Assembly: GCA_017306715.1 (NCBI GenBank)
Contig: JAFKHV010000012.1
Location: 28,568 to 92,567, forward strand
Source: Legionella sp.
GTDB taxonomy: Bacteria; Pseudomonadota; Gammaproteobacteria; Legionellales; Legionellaceae
DNA length: 64,000 nt
Reading direction: 5' to 3'
Shown here piece after piece: positions 1 through 8,242 of this stretch. A model generated the notes under the pieces. The model saw only the letters and a program-made list of their open reading frames with translations. It was not told where the DNA came from and searched no databases. A program made the translations under genes and the position numbers. Within the stretch, counting starts at the first letter, position 1; every line of letters begins with the position of its first letter.

Positions 1-544
1 GGCGAAAACCTGGATGCTGTTCCTGGTGTACTTCATATAGGTTGCTAAATAGACTAAACGTGTCCTGTACAGCATCTCCTGAAATTAGATGATCTGAGGA
101 TTGGCCCAACCAATGAGAAGCAAGAATATAGCTATTCGGTCTCATTTGGGTGATGATTTTATCCAAAATAAGACGCCATTCGCTGTGCGTGAAATAATAG
201 CCAATCTCACTTAAGATAATGAGGTCAGTTGCTGGACTCATGGCATAATCCAGCAAGGTTGATGCGCTAAAAGTTATATTGTTTATATGTTGGCATTTTT
301 TTTGTGCATGCTGAATTGCAACCTCAGAAATATCAATTGCCTCCACCTGCTCGGCGAATTGTGCAAGTTTCGCTGTAAGTATGCCAATGGAGCACCCAGC
401 CTCAAAGATCCAGGCATGCTTTTTATTCTGGATAACGTCACAAATTCTCTGGTAACGAAACAACTCATAGGAATTTGTGGTGAAATTCCATGGGTCATCG
501 TTACCTTCATACAACTGATTAAAAAAAGCAGCGTCAATGCTCAT
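1..544 (-). CDS. NodS-like SAM-dependent methyltransferase (partial, runs off left edge)
   Basis: This minus-strand frame is open from an ATG at 544 to the window edge, about 181 codons, so the C-terminus is missing. The translation has a class I SAM-binding motif (EAGCSIGILTAKLA, about residues 50-63) followed by an acidic motif (EAIDISEVAIQHAQ), and it resembles NodS-type N-methyltransferases. The start overlaps the stop of the upstream PIG-L gene by 11 bases, so translation is probably coupled. PIG-L deacetylases and NodS-like methyltransferases are often neighbours in sugar-modification clusters. The true substrate cannot be told. The family call is fairly secure; the link to an amino-sugar substrate is inference from the neighbour. 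Confidence 0.75.
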   Translation of the reverse strand, partial: MSIDAAFFNQLYEGNDDPWNFTTNSYELFRYQRICDVIQNKKHAWIFEAGCSIGILTAKLAQFAEQVEAIDISEVAIQHAQKKCQHINNITFSASTLLDYAMSPATDLIILSEIGYYFTHSEWRLILDKIITQMRPNSYILASHWLGQSSDHLISGDAVQDTFSLFSNLYEVHQEQHPGFR

Positions 545-1220
545 CAGTATAAAAAACCTCAAAGGGGCGATATGCAGGTGCCAGTTGTTCGGTCGATAAT
601 ATGGCATTGCCCTGGTCATAATAATATTGGGAATCATAACACGCTAATGCCTGTAGCTTACGCTCTTGAGTCCTTTGCTCAAGACAGTACAATTTTAGTG
701 TATACGGTTTCAGGTCTTTGATCGTTGCGTGATGCCAAGTCCAAAAAAAATAAAAACTCAAAGAGGTTTTATTATCCTGAGCTAAGCGTTGAGCAACTTG
801 ACCGGTAATCTCGTGATCGGCATGGTAGTCGTTGATCCAGGGAGCAATAATATGATTGTTGGGGGTAAAATAAGGCTCTAGCAAGTTTTTAAGGCGAGCC
901 TTCTGCTTGCTAAGTCCACTATCTTCCAGGCGCAAGCGGATGATATTTTCGGCGCTTAAACCGAGAAGAGAAAGTGCATCTTCCTGTTCTTTTTGTCTTA
1001 TTGCCCTTAATGTATTCATCTTTGGATAGGCATTTTCCCCATCGGTGATAGCGATAATCTTAACCGATTGATTGTGTTTTCTTAGGTTATAAATTAGGCC
1101 GCCTGCACCTAATGTTTCATCATCTGGATGCGGTGAGAGAATAATTATATCCTCTGTTGGAACGGTCCAATGCGGTTTGGATTTCAAAAAATACAACCAC
1201 TCATCCTCTGTGGTCTTCAT
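534..1220 (-). CDS. PIG-L family deacetylase (LmbE-like)
   Basis: A 228-residue protein with the PIG-L/LmbE zinc motif HPDDE at residues 31-35 and the second metal-site motif HADHE at 133-137. Members of this family remove N-acetyl groups from N-acetylglucosamine conjugates, as in GPI, mycothiol and bacillithiol synthesis, or from related amino sugars. The length is normal for the family. It starts 10 bases after the GH65 gene ends and overlaps the following methyltransferase, so it is the third gene of a tight minus-strand operon. Its place beside a sugar phosphorylase and a methyltransferase suggests work on a small glycoside or amino sugar, but the substrate is unknown. Confidence 0.85.
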   Translation of the reverse strand: MKTTEDEWLYFLKSKPHWTVPTEDIIILSPHPDDETLGAGGLIYNLRKHNQSVKIIAITDGENAYPKMNTLRAIRQKEQEDALSLLGLSAENIIRLRLEDSGLSKQKARLKNLLEPYFTPNNHIIAPWINDYHADHEITGQVAQRLAQDNKTSLSFYFFWTWHHATIKDLKPYTLKLYCLEQRTQERKLQALACYDSQYYYDQGNAILSTEQLAPAYRPFEVFYTDEH

Positions 1221-1230
1221 AATCCTTCCT

Positions 1231-3690
1231 TTAATGTTTTAAGTAAGGTCGATTATCGTTCTGAGCCTTAATGTAGTTTTTAGGTGAAAAGTCTTTATCT
1301 GTGGCGCTATTAAATTCAATCGTAATTTTTTTATTTAATGTCGGCTGTATTAATTGGTCAAATAGTAAAATCGGTAGAGGCCGGTGTTGCTCTAATAATA
1401 ATAGACTACATTGATGAGAATCTATTTCGATCTCATATAAATTAGTACGCGCAAAAAACCTAAATTTTAGTCGCGTGATCCAGGAAGGTAATTGCGGTTT
1501 TAAATGCAGTTGATCTTTTTTAAAGGTAATACCACTTACCGTGTGCCATAAGAAGGACATGGTCCCCACCATAACACCCAAATGGATGCCTTCCTGAGTT
1601 GTTCCACCCTGAGTGTCAGCAAAATCGCTGCATAGAGCTGCATGATAAAGCTTATCCGCTGCAGCCCTGTTGGATGGATACAGTAACGATGCAAATACTA
1701 TTTTACTTAAGGTGGAGCCATGCGAGGTTCGTTTGAGGTAATAATCAATCGAACGCGGCTTGAGTTCAGGACCGGTTTTAAGCCCGAGATGGGTGAGCAT
1801 TGCCGTTACCTCGTCTTCGTCCAGCAGATAATAAATCATCAAGGCATCCGGTTGCTTGGCAATTTGGAAATGACTCGGCTCTTTTCCTTCTGCTTTGAGA
1901 ATACGATCAAGCCGCTCTAATTGAGCATAGCTTTTTTCATAATCGTCCCAAGGAAATTCTTCAAGTAAATGATATCCCTCAAATTGACTAATAACACCCT
2001 CATGGATGGGTATAAACATGTGCTTACAAATTTTTTGCCAGCGTTGTTGTTCAGCGGCTGTAATGTGCATTTTAGAAGCCAATTGCGCAAATGAGTAATG
2101 ACTTTTTATCAATAATAATGCTTTAGAAAGCACCCAAACGGCCATTAAATTGGTATAGGCATTATTAGGTAAGCCTTCCTCACCGTCTAAACCACGTTCA
2201 TGATATTCATCGGGTCCCATAACTCCATGAATTTCAAATTTATTTTTTAGGGAGTTATATTGTGAGATGCTGCTGATAAATTTTGCAATATCAAAAAAAA
2301 TCTCCGCGCCATAACTTCTCATGAACGATACATCCTGCGTGATAAGATAGTAGCGCCAAATAGAGTATGCAATTGCCATATTCACATGACGCTGATTATG
2401 GCTTAGATCAGGCCCCCACTGACCGGATTGGGGATTAAGGTGCCATTGTTGGGTCGTCTCCTCGCCATTACTTGCACTTTGCCAGGGAAACATGGCCCCT
2501 TGATAACCATATTTTTGGGCTAATTCACGGGCTGCGGGAAGACGATGATATCGATACATGAGGAGATTTTTAGCTGTTTCTGGATCATGGTAAATATAAA
2601 AAGGCAAAATAAAGAGTTCATCCCAAAAGACATGGCCACGATAAGCCTCTCCATGAAGGCCACGTGCCGGGGCACCATAATCGAGCTGTGCACTATGAGG
2701 CGAAATTGATTGGAGGGTATGGAAAATATGAAGTCTGATCAGTTTTTGCTCGTCACCATTCGTTTGCAATTGAATATCGGTCTGATCCCATAATTTTTTC
2801 CAGGCTACGAGGTGCTCTCCTATAAGTTTATGTAAGGGGGGAGCATTATTTATTTGCGCCATACTTTCTTGCAAAGGCTCGTAGATGGCTCGGTCTTTGC
2901 CATGCACCACGGCACAGATTTTAGCAATATGCACTCTCTGATAAGGTACGATGTTTATGCTCCACTCCTGATGAATAGCCGTATCGTCGGCAAAGGAATG
3001 TGGTGCAAGAATCTTATGATCTTCATCCGTATAAACGCTGGTTTTTATCGTTTGCGTAATATCGACCCTTGAGTCAATGGTGCGGATGTGTAAGTAAATT
3101 TCTTGCTTTGGGGTAATACCTTTACTTACTACTTCTAAATGATGATTACTTAGTCCTTGGTAACGTAATACCCCAGAATTACTCACCGCCGCAGAGAGTG
3201 ACGTTCTTATCTTTATGGTTCCACTCCAATTTTCGGAGAAGACGGTACAACGAAGTCCACTCAAATGTGGATGTGCTTGACTTATACAACGTATGCTATT
3301 GACTATGAAACGTCGACCTTTTCGATCTTCGAAACGGCAGGTTCTTTTAAGCAATCCTTTTTTTAAATGCAGTTGCTCACGGAAATGAAGAATGTGCACC
3401 TGAGTTACATCAAACCAGTCTTCATCCCCCATCTGAAACATTAGAGAGAGCCAGTTCGGTATATTGACCATATCTTCATTGGTTATGCGTTTATGAGCGA
3501 CGGTGCTTTCTAACTGATTAAAAACTCCTGCCAGATAGGTTCCAGCATAGTGTTTATCTGAGGCACAAAATTCCATGGCACCTCGTGTTGCCATATAACC
3601 ATTGCCTAGAGTAAGAAGGGTTTCTCGATGCCGAATTTCTTCAGGATTAAAGTTACGATAACTGAGAATCCAATGGTTCATGGTACTCAC
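1231..3690 (-). CDS. Glycoside hydrolase family 65 phosphorylase (trehalose/kojibiose/maltose phosphorylase-like)
   Basis: An 819-residue protein with the full GH65 layout: an N-terminal beta-sandwich (about 1-270), a linker and an (alpha/alpha)6 barrel. The barrel carries the substrate motif RGHVFWDELF (351-360), the GPDEYHE motif with the likely catalytic acid Glu495, and the phosphate-site region SHGSTLSK. GH65 enzymes phosphorolyse alpha-glucosides such as trehalose, giving beta-glucose 1-phosphate. The preceding gene contains a beta-phosphoglucomutase domain that would use this product. The start is a GTG whose bases overlap the previous stop (GTGA); an in-frame ATG lies three codons on. 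Which disaccharide is used cannot be decided from sequence alone. Confidence 0.88.
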   Translation of the reverse strand: MSTMNHWILSYRNFNPEEIRHRETLLTLGNGYMATRGAMEFCASDKHYAGTYLAGVFNQLESTVAHKRITNEDMVNIPNWLSLMFQMGDEDWFDVTQVHILHFREQLHLKKGLLKRTCRFEDRKGRRFIVNSIRCISQAHPHLSGLRCTVFSENWSGTIKIRTSLSAAVSNSGVLRYQGLSNHHLEVVSKGITPKQEIYLHIRTIDSRVDITQTIKTSVYTDEDHKILAPHSFADDTAIHQEWSINIVPYQRVHIAKICAVVHGKDRAIYEPLQESMAQINNAPPLHKLIGEHLVAWKKLWDQTDIQLQTNGDEQKLIRLHIFHTLQSISPHSAQLDYGAPARGLHGEAYRGHVFWDELFILPFYIYHDPETAKNLLMYRYHRLPAARELAQKYGYQGAMFPWQSASNGEETTQQWHLNPQSGQWGPDLSHNQRHVNMAIAYSIWRYYLITQDVSFMRSYGAEIFFDIAKFISSISQYNSLKNKFEIHGVMGPDEYHERGLDGEEGLPNNAYTNLMAVWVLSKALLLIKSHYSFAQLASKMHITAAEQQRWQKICKHMFIPIHEGVISQFEGYHLLEEFPWDDYEKSYAQLERLDRILKAEGKEPSHFQIAKQPDALMIYYLLDEDEVTAMLTHLGLKTGPELKPRSIDYYLKRTSHGSTLSKIVFASLLYPSNRAAADKLYHAALCSDFADTQGGTTQEGIHLGVMVGTMSFLWHTVSGITFKKDQLHLKPQLPSWITRLKFRFFARTNLYEIEIDSHQCSLLLLEQHRPLPILLFDQLIQPTLNKKITIEFNSATDKDFSPKNYIKAQNDNRPYLKH

Positions 3691-5216
3691 CTTAATAACG
3701 AATATTGGTTAATTTGATTCAGAAAACGCTCAACTTCTCCTGGTGACTCAAGAAAATAATGTGCTGCAGTTGTTGATAGCTCAGCGGTTACTTTAATAGT
3801 TATGCCGTTGCAATTAAACGCAGCAAAAGCATCCTCATCCGAAGTATCATCACCGAGATAGATTGGTACCGTATGGGGGTAAGTTTGTCGGAAATGATTA
3901 AAAATAAAATGAGCAGCGTACCCTTTATTCCATTTTATCCTTGGTCGTAACTCGAAAACTTTTTTACCACAAAAATCATCTAATTGAGGGTATTTATTCA
4001 GTATATTTCCAACTGCTTCTTTGATAAAAGGATGGAACGATGAGTCTACTAAACGGTAATGAATGGAGAGGGTTAATTGTTTGTTTTCAATAATGCATCC
4101 GGGGACTTCATTTAAAAGTCGCTGCAAATCATCCTCTACCTGGCTCATTATTTTTTTATATTCCTCACCAAAACAGTATGAACTTAGTTCCGGAATCATG
4201 CTTTTGAATTCCAACCCATGATTTCCTGCATATGAAAGATTGGCTAAATGGATTCGTTCCTTCAGATCATGAAGAGCGCGCCCACTGACAATAATCACGG
4301 GAAAATTGCTATTTAACTCGTTCAAACAACCACGCATCGATGAGGATAAGATTGCTTGTGAGGGGGTATTCACTATCGGGGTTAAGGTACCGTCAAAATC
4401 TGAAAAAATAAGCAAATGATACTGTTTTTCTAAAAGTTCGTTAATGAGATTCAAAGCTTGGAAGCCTGTTTGGGGCTTCGGGGGTGCCTTTAAAAATTCA
4501 TACAAGGGGAATTGCTTGCGGGATAGGTCGGGAAGTAAATAATCTGGATTTAAATCAGAAAAGTCAGCACGTAATTTTTGGTGTCTATCTAAAGCAATTA
4601 CCCCACCAAAATTACCCGCCTTAGCTGCCGCAACCCCTGCAAGCGCATCTTCGACCACTAGGCATTCTTGGGGTTTTAGTCCCATCCGTTTGGCTGCCTC
4701 AAGGAAAATTCCGGGATTCGGTTTGCCCGGGATGTTTAACGATTCAGTGGTCAGGCCGTCTACAATAATAGGAAATATATGTTCAATACCGGCGCTTCCT
4801 AAGATTGCTGCACAGTTTTTACTAGAGGTGATAAGCGCGATTTGATAATTATTAGTCAATAAAAAGTCAATGAATTCTAAAGTATCAGGGAAAGGTCGTA
4901 CGGATTCAGTTGCTATCAGCTCACAAAAAAGTGTATTTTTTTCTGTGCCAATGACTTCAATGCACCGTTCTAAATTTTGATATAAAGTTTTGATTTTTGG
5001 GAAAAGTTGTGACTTAGAATGTAAATAATGCGCAAGGCCTTCTTGTCTGGGCATACCATCAAGGTAATGAAAATAATCCTGCTCGGTAAAAACTATATCG
5101 TTCTCATTTAGTTTTTCGAGGAAGGCCATAATTGCCGTTTTCCAGGCTTTAAAATGCACAGTAGCGGTTTGGGTGACCACGCCATCCATATCGAAAATGA
5201 TGCCCTTTATAGACAT
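3687..5216 (-). CDS. Fused HAD beta-phosphoglucomutase / trehalose-6-phosphate phosphatase
   Basis: A 509-residue two-domain protein. Residues 1-240 form a HAD domain of beta-phosphoglucomutase type, with FDMDGVV (Asp9, Asp11), ITSSKN and a late VVEDALAG motif. Residues 262-509 form an OtsB-type phosphatase, with FSDFDGT (Asp273, Asp275), SGR at 311-313, GNHGLE at 331-336 and a late YLGDDTSDEDAF motif. The expected reactions are trehalose 6-phosphate to trehalose, and beta-glucose 1-phosphate to glucose 6-phosphate. With the overlapping GH65 phosphorylase this makes a complete route from trehalose 6-phosphate to glucose 6-phosphate plus glucose. It is the first gene of the operon. All catalytic aspartates are present in both halves. 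Confidence 0.88.
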   Translation of the reverse strand: MSIKGIIFDMDGVVTQTATVHFKAWKTAIMAFLEKLNENDIVFTEQDYFHYLDGMPRQEGLAHYLHSKSQLFPKIKTLYQNLERCIEVIGTEKNTLFCELIATESVRPFPDTLEFIDFLLTNNYQIALITSSKNCAAILGSAGIEHIFPIIVDGLTTESLNIPGKPNPGIFLEAAKRMGLKPQECLVVEDALAGVAAAKAGNFGGVIALDRHQKLRADFSDLNPDYLLPDLSRKQFPLYEFLKAPPKPQTGFQALNLINELLEKQYHLLIFSDFDGTLTPIVNTPSQAILSSSMRGCLNELNSNFPVIIVSGRALHDLKERIHLANLSYAGNHGLEFKSMIPELSSYCFGEEYKKIMSQVEDDLQRLLNEVPGCIIENKQLTLSIHYRLVDSSFHPFIKEAVGNILNKYPQLDDFCGKKVFELRPRIKWNKGYAAHFIFNHFRQTYPHTVPIYLGDDTSDEDAFAAFNCNGITIKVTAELSTTAAHYFLESPGEVERFLNQINQYSLLR

Positions 5217-5377
5217 GGAAGTCTCCTAATTGTGCTTGCGTAGGGATGCATTACAATTTTTTGATTATCTATTGAGCATAGTTCATTAACTGGTTTAATC
5301 AATTTGTCTTCATAGTGTGCTCTTATAAATGGTCTAGAATAAAAAAGAGACATATTGAGAACTCATGGAGGATAATC

Positions 5378-5905
5378 ATGTCATTTAAACCATCTCCCTT
5401 GGCAAATATTGATGCAATTAAATCAGAAGCAGAGAAATCGATTCACGACGGTGCGGTGACCCAAGATTATCCCTTAGACATTGATGAGGCTTGTCGTCTT
5501 TTAAATGCTGCATTAGCTACAGAAATTATGTGTGTATTGCGCTATCGCCACCATCAAATCATCGCTAAAGGCATTGAAAATCCACAAGTGGTCGCAGAAT
5601 TTGCTGAGCATGCTGTTGATGAAGAACGCCATATGATGATGTTGGCTGAGCGGATTAGTCAATTAGGTGGCGATCCGGATTTTAATCCGGAAACAATAAG
5701 ACTGCGCACGGCAACCGAGTATGGTACGGGAACTGACTTAGTACAGCTAATCAAAGAAAATTTAGTAGCTGAGCGTATTGCGATTATGTTTTACCGCGAA
5801 TTAATCAACTGGTTCGGGAGCAGTGATCCCACCACGCGACGAATGCTGGAAGCAATTCTTGAGGATGAAGAAGAGCACGCGGATGATCTATCTGATTTGA
5901 TGTAA
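5378..5905 (+). CDS. Ferritin-like diiron protein (bacterioferritin/Dps-related)
   Basis: A 175-residue four-helix protein. The diiron ligands fit the ferritin pattern: Glu49 (ATEIM), Glu82 with His85 (DEERH), Glu132 (VAERI), and a final EDEEEH around 162-167. It probably stores or oxidises iron, or protects against peroxide. The start at 5378 is chosen because GGAGG lies just upstream; a longer frame reaches back to 5315 but has no ribosome site and would add a basic, poorly family-like leader. The gene stands alone, divergent from the trehalose operon, with about 160 bases between. Its exact subfamily is uncertain. Confidence 0.75.
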   Translation: MSFKPSPLANIDAIKSEAEKSIHDGAVTQDYPLDIDEACRLLNAALATEIMCVLRYRHHQIIAKGIENPQVVAEFAEHAVDEERHMMMLAERISQLGGDPDFNPETIRLRTATEYGTGTDLVQLIKENLVAERIAIMFYRELINWFGSSDPTTRRMLEAILEDEEEHADDLSDLM

Positions 5906-6033
5906 TATGCTTAAATTCTTTTAATTATCACGGATAATAAAAACTTTATTTTGACGCGATAAATTGTGTCTAATTAAGTTTTTTGAGCTATATTTTTTTC
6001 TATAAGAATAAGGAAAATACTCAAGGAACTAAT

Positions 6034-7272
6034 ATGGGCACTCTTCTGCTACTTTTTTTGGCAGTTACCACCGCATTGTTTTCCCCCACAGCAAATAATT
6101 TTCCCGAAGAAAAAAAGGTGTTGCAAAAGCAAGTGCAACTGTATCAATTCCTGGCACCAATTTATAGCGCGCAAACAGTGAGTACCCAATATATCACCGA
6201 GGTTGCCGATATGTTGGCAACACAAACCCCAGAGCTTAGTCCGTTGGTTGTTAATAAAGTGATTATGAGCCTGAAATGCGCCGGTGAATTTAATGTCGAA
6301 CATAATAATATTTTAACGATAATCGATTATTCTCTTCCTTCGAATCAAAAGCGGTTATGGGTTTTTGATTTAGTACAAAAAAAATTACTTTTTCATACCT
6401 ATGTCTCTCATGGGATAAAATCAGGGCAGTTACATACCCGTTATTTTTCAAACAAATACAATAGTAAAGCAAGCAGTATTGGGGTGTATCAAACCGAACA
6501 AGCCTATTATGGACGCGATGGATTATCATTAAGGCTGGATGGCCTTGATCGCGCTTTTAATGATAATGCAGCAAATCGTGCGGTGGTGATTCATTCCGGC
6601 TGGTATGTAGAAGAGGAATTTATTAAGAAATATGGACGTCCTGGACGTAGTTGGGGATGTCCGGCATTACCCTTAAAAATTTCCAATGACATTATTAATA
6701 CTATCAAAAATAAATCATTACTGGTAATATATTACCCAAATGATAAATGGTTTAATCAATCACGATTTTTGAATTGTGACCGAGATAGACCGCAAATTAC
6801 CTACAAAGGGCTCATGGAAATCCCTGATGTAGCGCCCGATGACGGACGAGATGAAATTCTGTTTGTTGGCGGCTATAAATTGAAGCATGCAGAGAGTAAT
6901 CCTGTAGCGGTTATCGCGGCAGAGCGTTATAAAGCAGTGTTTCATAAGCCAGTCCCACTAACACGTATGTTGCGCCGACAGATCAATCATGAAGAGTATG
7001 TTGCCTTAAGTGCGCAGGAGCTGAAAACTCTGGTGGTACAGAAATTAGCACTTAATACAATTAATTTTGTCATACCCGTACTCAAAGTTATTCGCGGCGG
7101 GTATTATGAGACTCAGATGCAAGTTGTAAATTTAGGAAAAATAAAGGAAATTAAAATTAATGGTGATACGCAAATGCAACAGCATAAACCAGGGTTTACG
7201 GTATACTTGGAAGGTAAAACGGCTCTAAGTCTTAACCCTTCCAATGAATTCATAAGATGGGTCGGTCTGTAA
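6034..7272 (+). CDS. Murein L,D-transpeptidase catalytic domain protein (YkuD_2 type)
   Basis: A 412-residue protein with a hydrophobic signal sequence at residues 1-20, so it should act in the periplasm. The catalytic domain (about 95-235) has the pattern expected of the family: His187 in VVIHSGW and Cys209 in GRSWGCPAL. Such enzymes cross-link peptidoglycan stems or attach proteins to murein. The start at 6034 is preferred over 5983 because it begins the signal peptide and follows an AAGGA ribosome site. The roughly 170-residue C-terminal region after the catalytic domain has no motif I recognise. The following membrane-protein gene begins 24 bases downstream and may be co-transcribed. Confidence 0.82.
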   Translation: MGTLLLLFLAVTTALFSPTANNFPEEKKVLQKQVQLYQFLAPIYSAQTVSTQYITEVADMLATQTPELSPLVVNKVIMSLKCAGEFNVEHNNILTIIDYSLPSNQKRLWVFDLVQKKLLFHTYVSHGIKSGQLHTRYFSNKYNSKASSIGVYQTEQAYYGRDGLSLRLDGLDRAFNDNAANRAVVIHSGWYVEEEFIKKYGRPGRSWGCPALPLKISNDIINTIKNKSLLVIYYPNDKWFNQSRFLNCDRDRPQITYKGLMEIPDVAPDDGRDEILFVGGYKLKHAESNPVAVIAAERYKAVFHKPVPLTRMLRRQINHEEYVALSAQELKTLVVQKLALNTINFVIPVLKVIRGGYYETQMQVVNLGKIKEIKINGDTQMQQHKPGFTVYLEGKTALSLNPSNEFIRWVGL

Positions 7273-7296
7273 CTGCAGTGAAGAGGGGATATACCA

Positions 7297-8226
7297 ATGA
7301 CGTTGTTTAAAGCGGTATTTAATGGGATTGGTTCCGGAGCCGGTGTGGCCTGGCCTTTATTTGGCATCGTGTTCACAGTAATTGGTGGGGCGGTAGGTAG
7401 TATCCTTTCATTCGCAATGGGCGGGGTCGCCCTGGGATTATTTCTTGCGGTTACCTTAAGTATCGGTGTTTTTTCCTACCGGCAAATGAAACAAGATGAG
7501 CATGAGTTACAACAAACAATAGCCAAAAATGAAAATAAGTTACTGGGATTAATTGACCAATATCTTAAAACAATGCAGCCTCAGCGTAATGAATTTCAAT
7601 CGCTAAGAGAATCCTGGCAGGAGCTCGAGCAAAAAAATGAAACGGAGCCTTTGCTGGCTTCTTTGTTAACACTCTGTAAAAAGCATTACTACGAAATTAA
7701 TCTTGACCGTGCGCAACAGGCTGTGAACGAATTTAAATCCCTAAGAGAACGTGAAAAATTACCTTTAATTAAACCATTAATCGCTTCTTTTTTCGGTTTT
7801 GTAGGCACTTTTGGTGCAATTGCTGGCTGCAGTGCCGGACTTTCAGGGATGCTCACCGGTGTTGGGGCTTTAACGACTTTGGCGGCATTTCCCCTAATTG
7901 GATGGGGGGTAATAGGAGTGGCTTTTGGCTTGGGAATCTATGCTGCCATAGGTTCTTTTCGCGATACGTTAACCAATGAGCGACAACACCATCTTAATCA
8001 TTGTCTAAAAGCAGCACAAAAAGGTGTGAGAGGTCATTTGGCACTGAAGGATGAGACGGCAAATCAGTGCCGGACTCTTGGTCGATTGGGAGGCCGTCAT
8101 GCCTACACACCTGATTCCGAATCTGAAAGCAGTAAAACTGCTGTGCATCAAAGAAGAATTACTATTTCTAAAACGAATATGCATAGTAATGGTTCGAACT
8201 CAACCCTGCATATAAAAGTTAATTGA
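7297..8226 (+). CDS. Hypothetical membrane protein with glycine-rich transmembrane segments
   Basis: A 309-residue protein of no family I recognise. Residues 8-65 hold two hydrophobic, glycine-rich segments. A helical, charged, partly coiled-coil region follows (about 66-160), then another hydrophobic stretch rich in Gly and Ala (about 165-220), and a polar Ser-rich C-terminal tail of about 60 residues with ESESSK. This layout suggests an inner-membrane protein with a cytoplasmic helical domain, or a protein that inserts into membranes after secretion. It lies 24 bases after the L,D-transpeptidase gene, and its start is preceded by GAAGAGGGGA. No function is proposed. Confidence 0.6.
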   Translation: MTLFKAVFNGIGSGAGVAWPLFGIVFTVIGGAVGSILSFAMGGVALGLFLAVTLSIGVFSYRQMKQDEHELQQTIAKNENKLLGLIDQYLKTMQPQRNEFQSLRESWQELEQKNETEPLLASLLTLCKKHYYEINLDRAQQAVNEFKSLREREKLPLIKPLIASFFGFVGTFGAIAGCSAGLSGMLTGVGALTTLAAFPLIGWGVIGVAFGLGIYAAIGSFRDTLTNERQHHLNHCLKAAQKGVRGHLALKDETANQCRTLGRLGGRHAYTPDSESESSKTAVHQRRITISKTNMHSNGSNSTLHIKVN

Positions 8227-8242
8227 GCCTAGGTACAGTAAA

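Noticed and set aside
287..721. 144-codon plus-strand frame near the left edge
   Set aside because: It lies opposite the methyltransferase and the PIG-L gene, which have clear family motifs, and its own translation has none.
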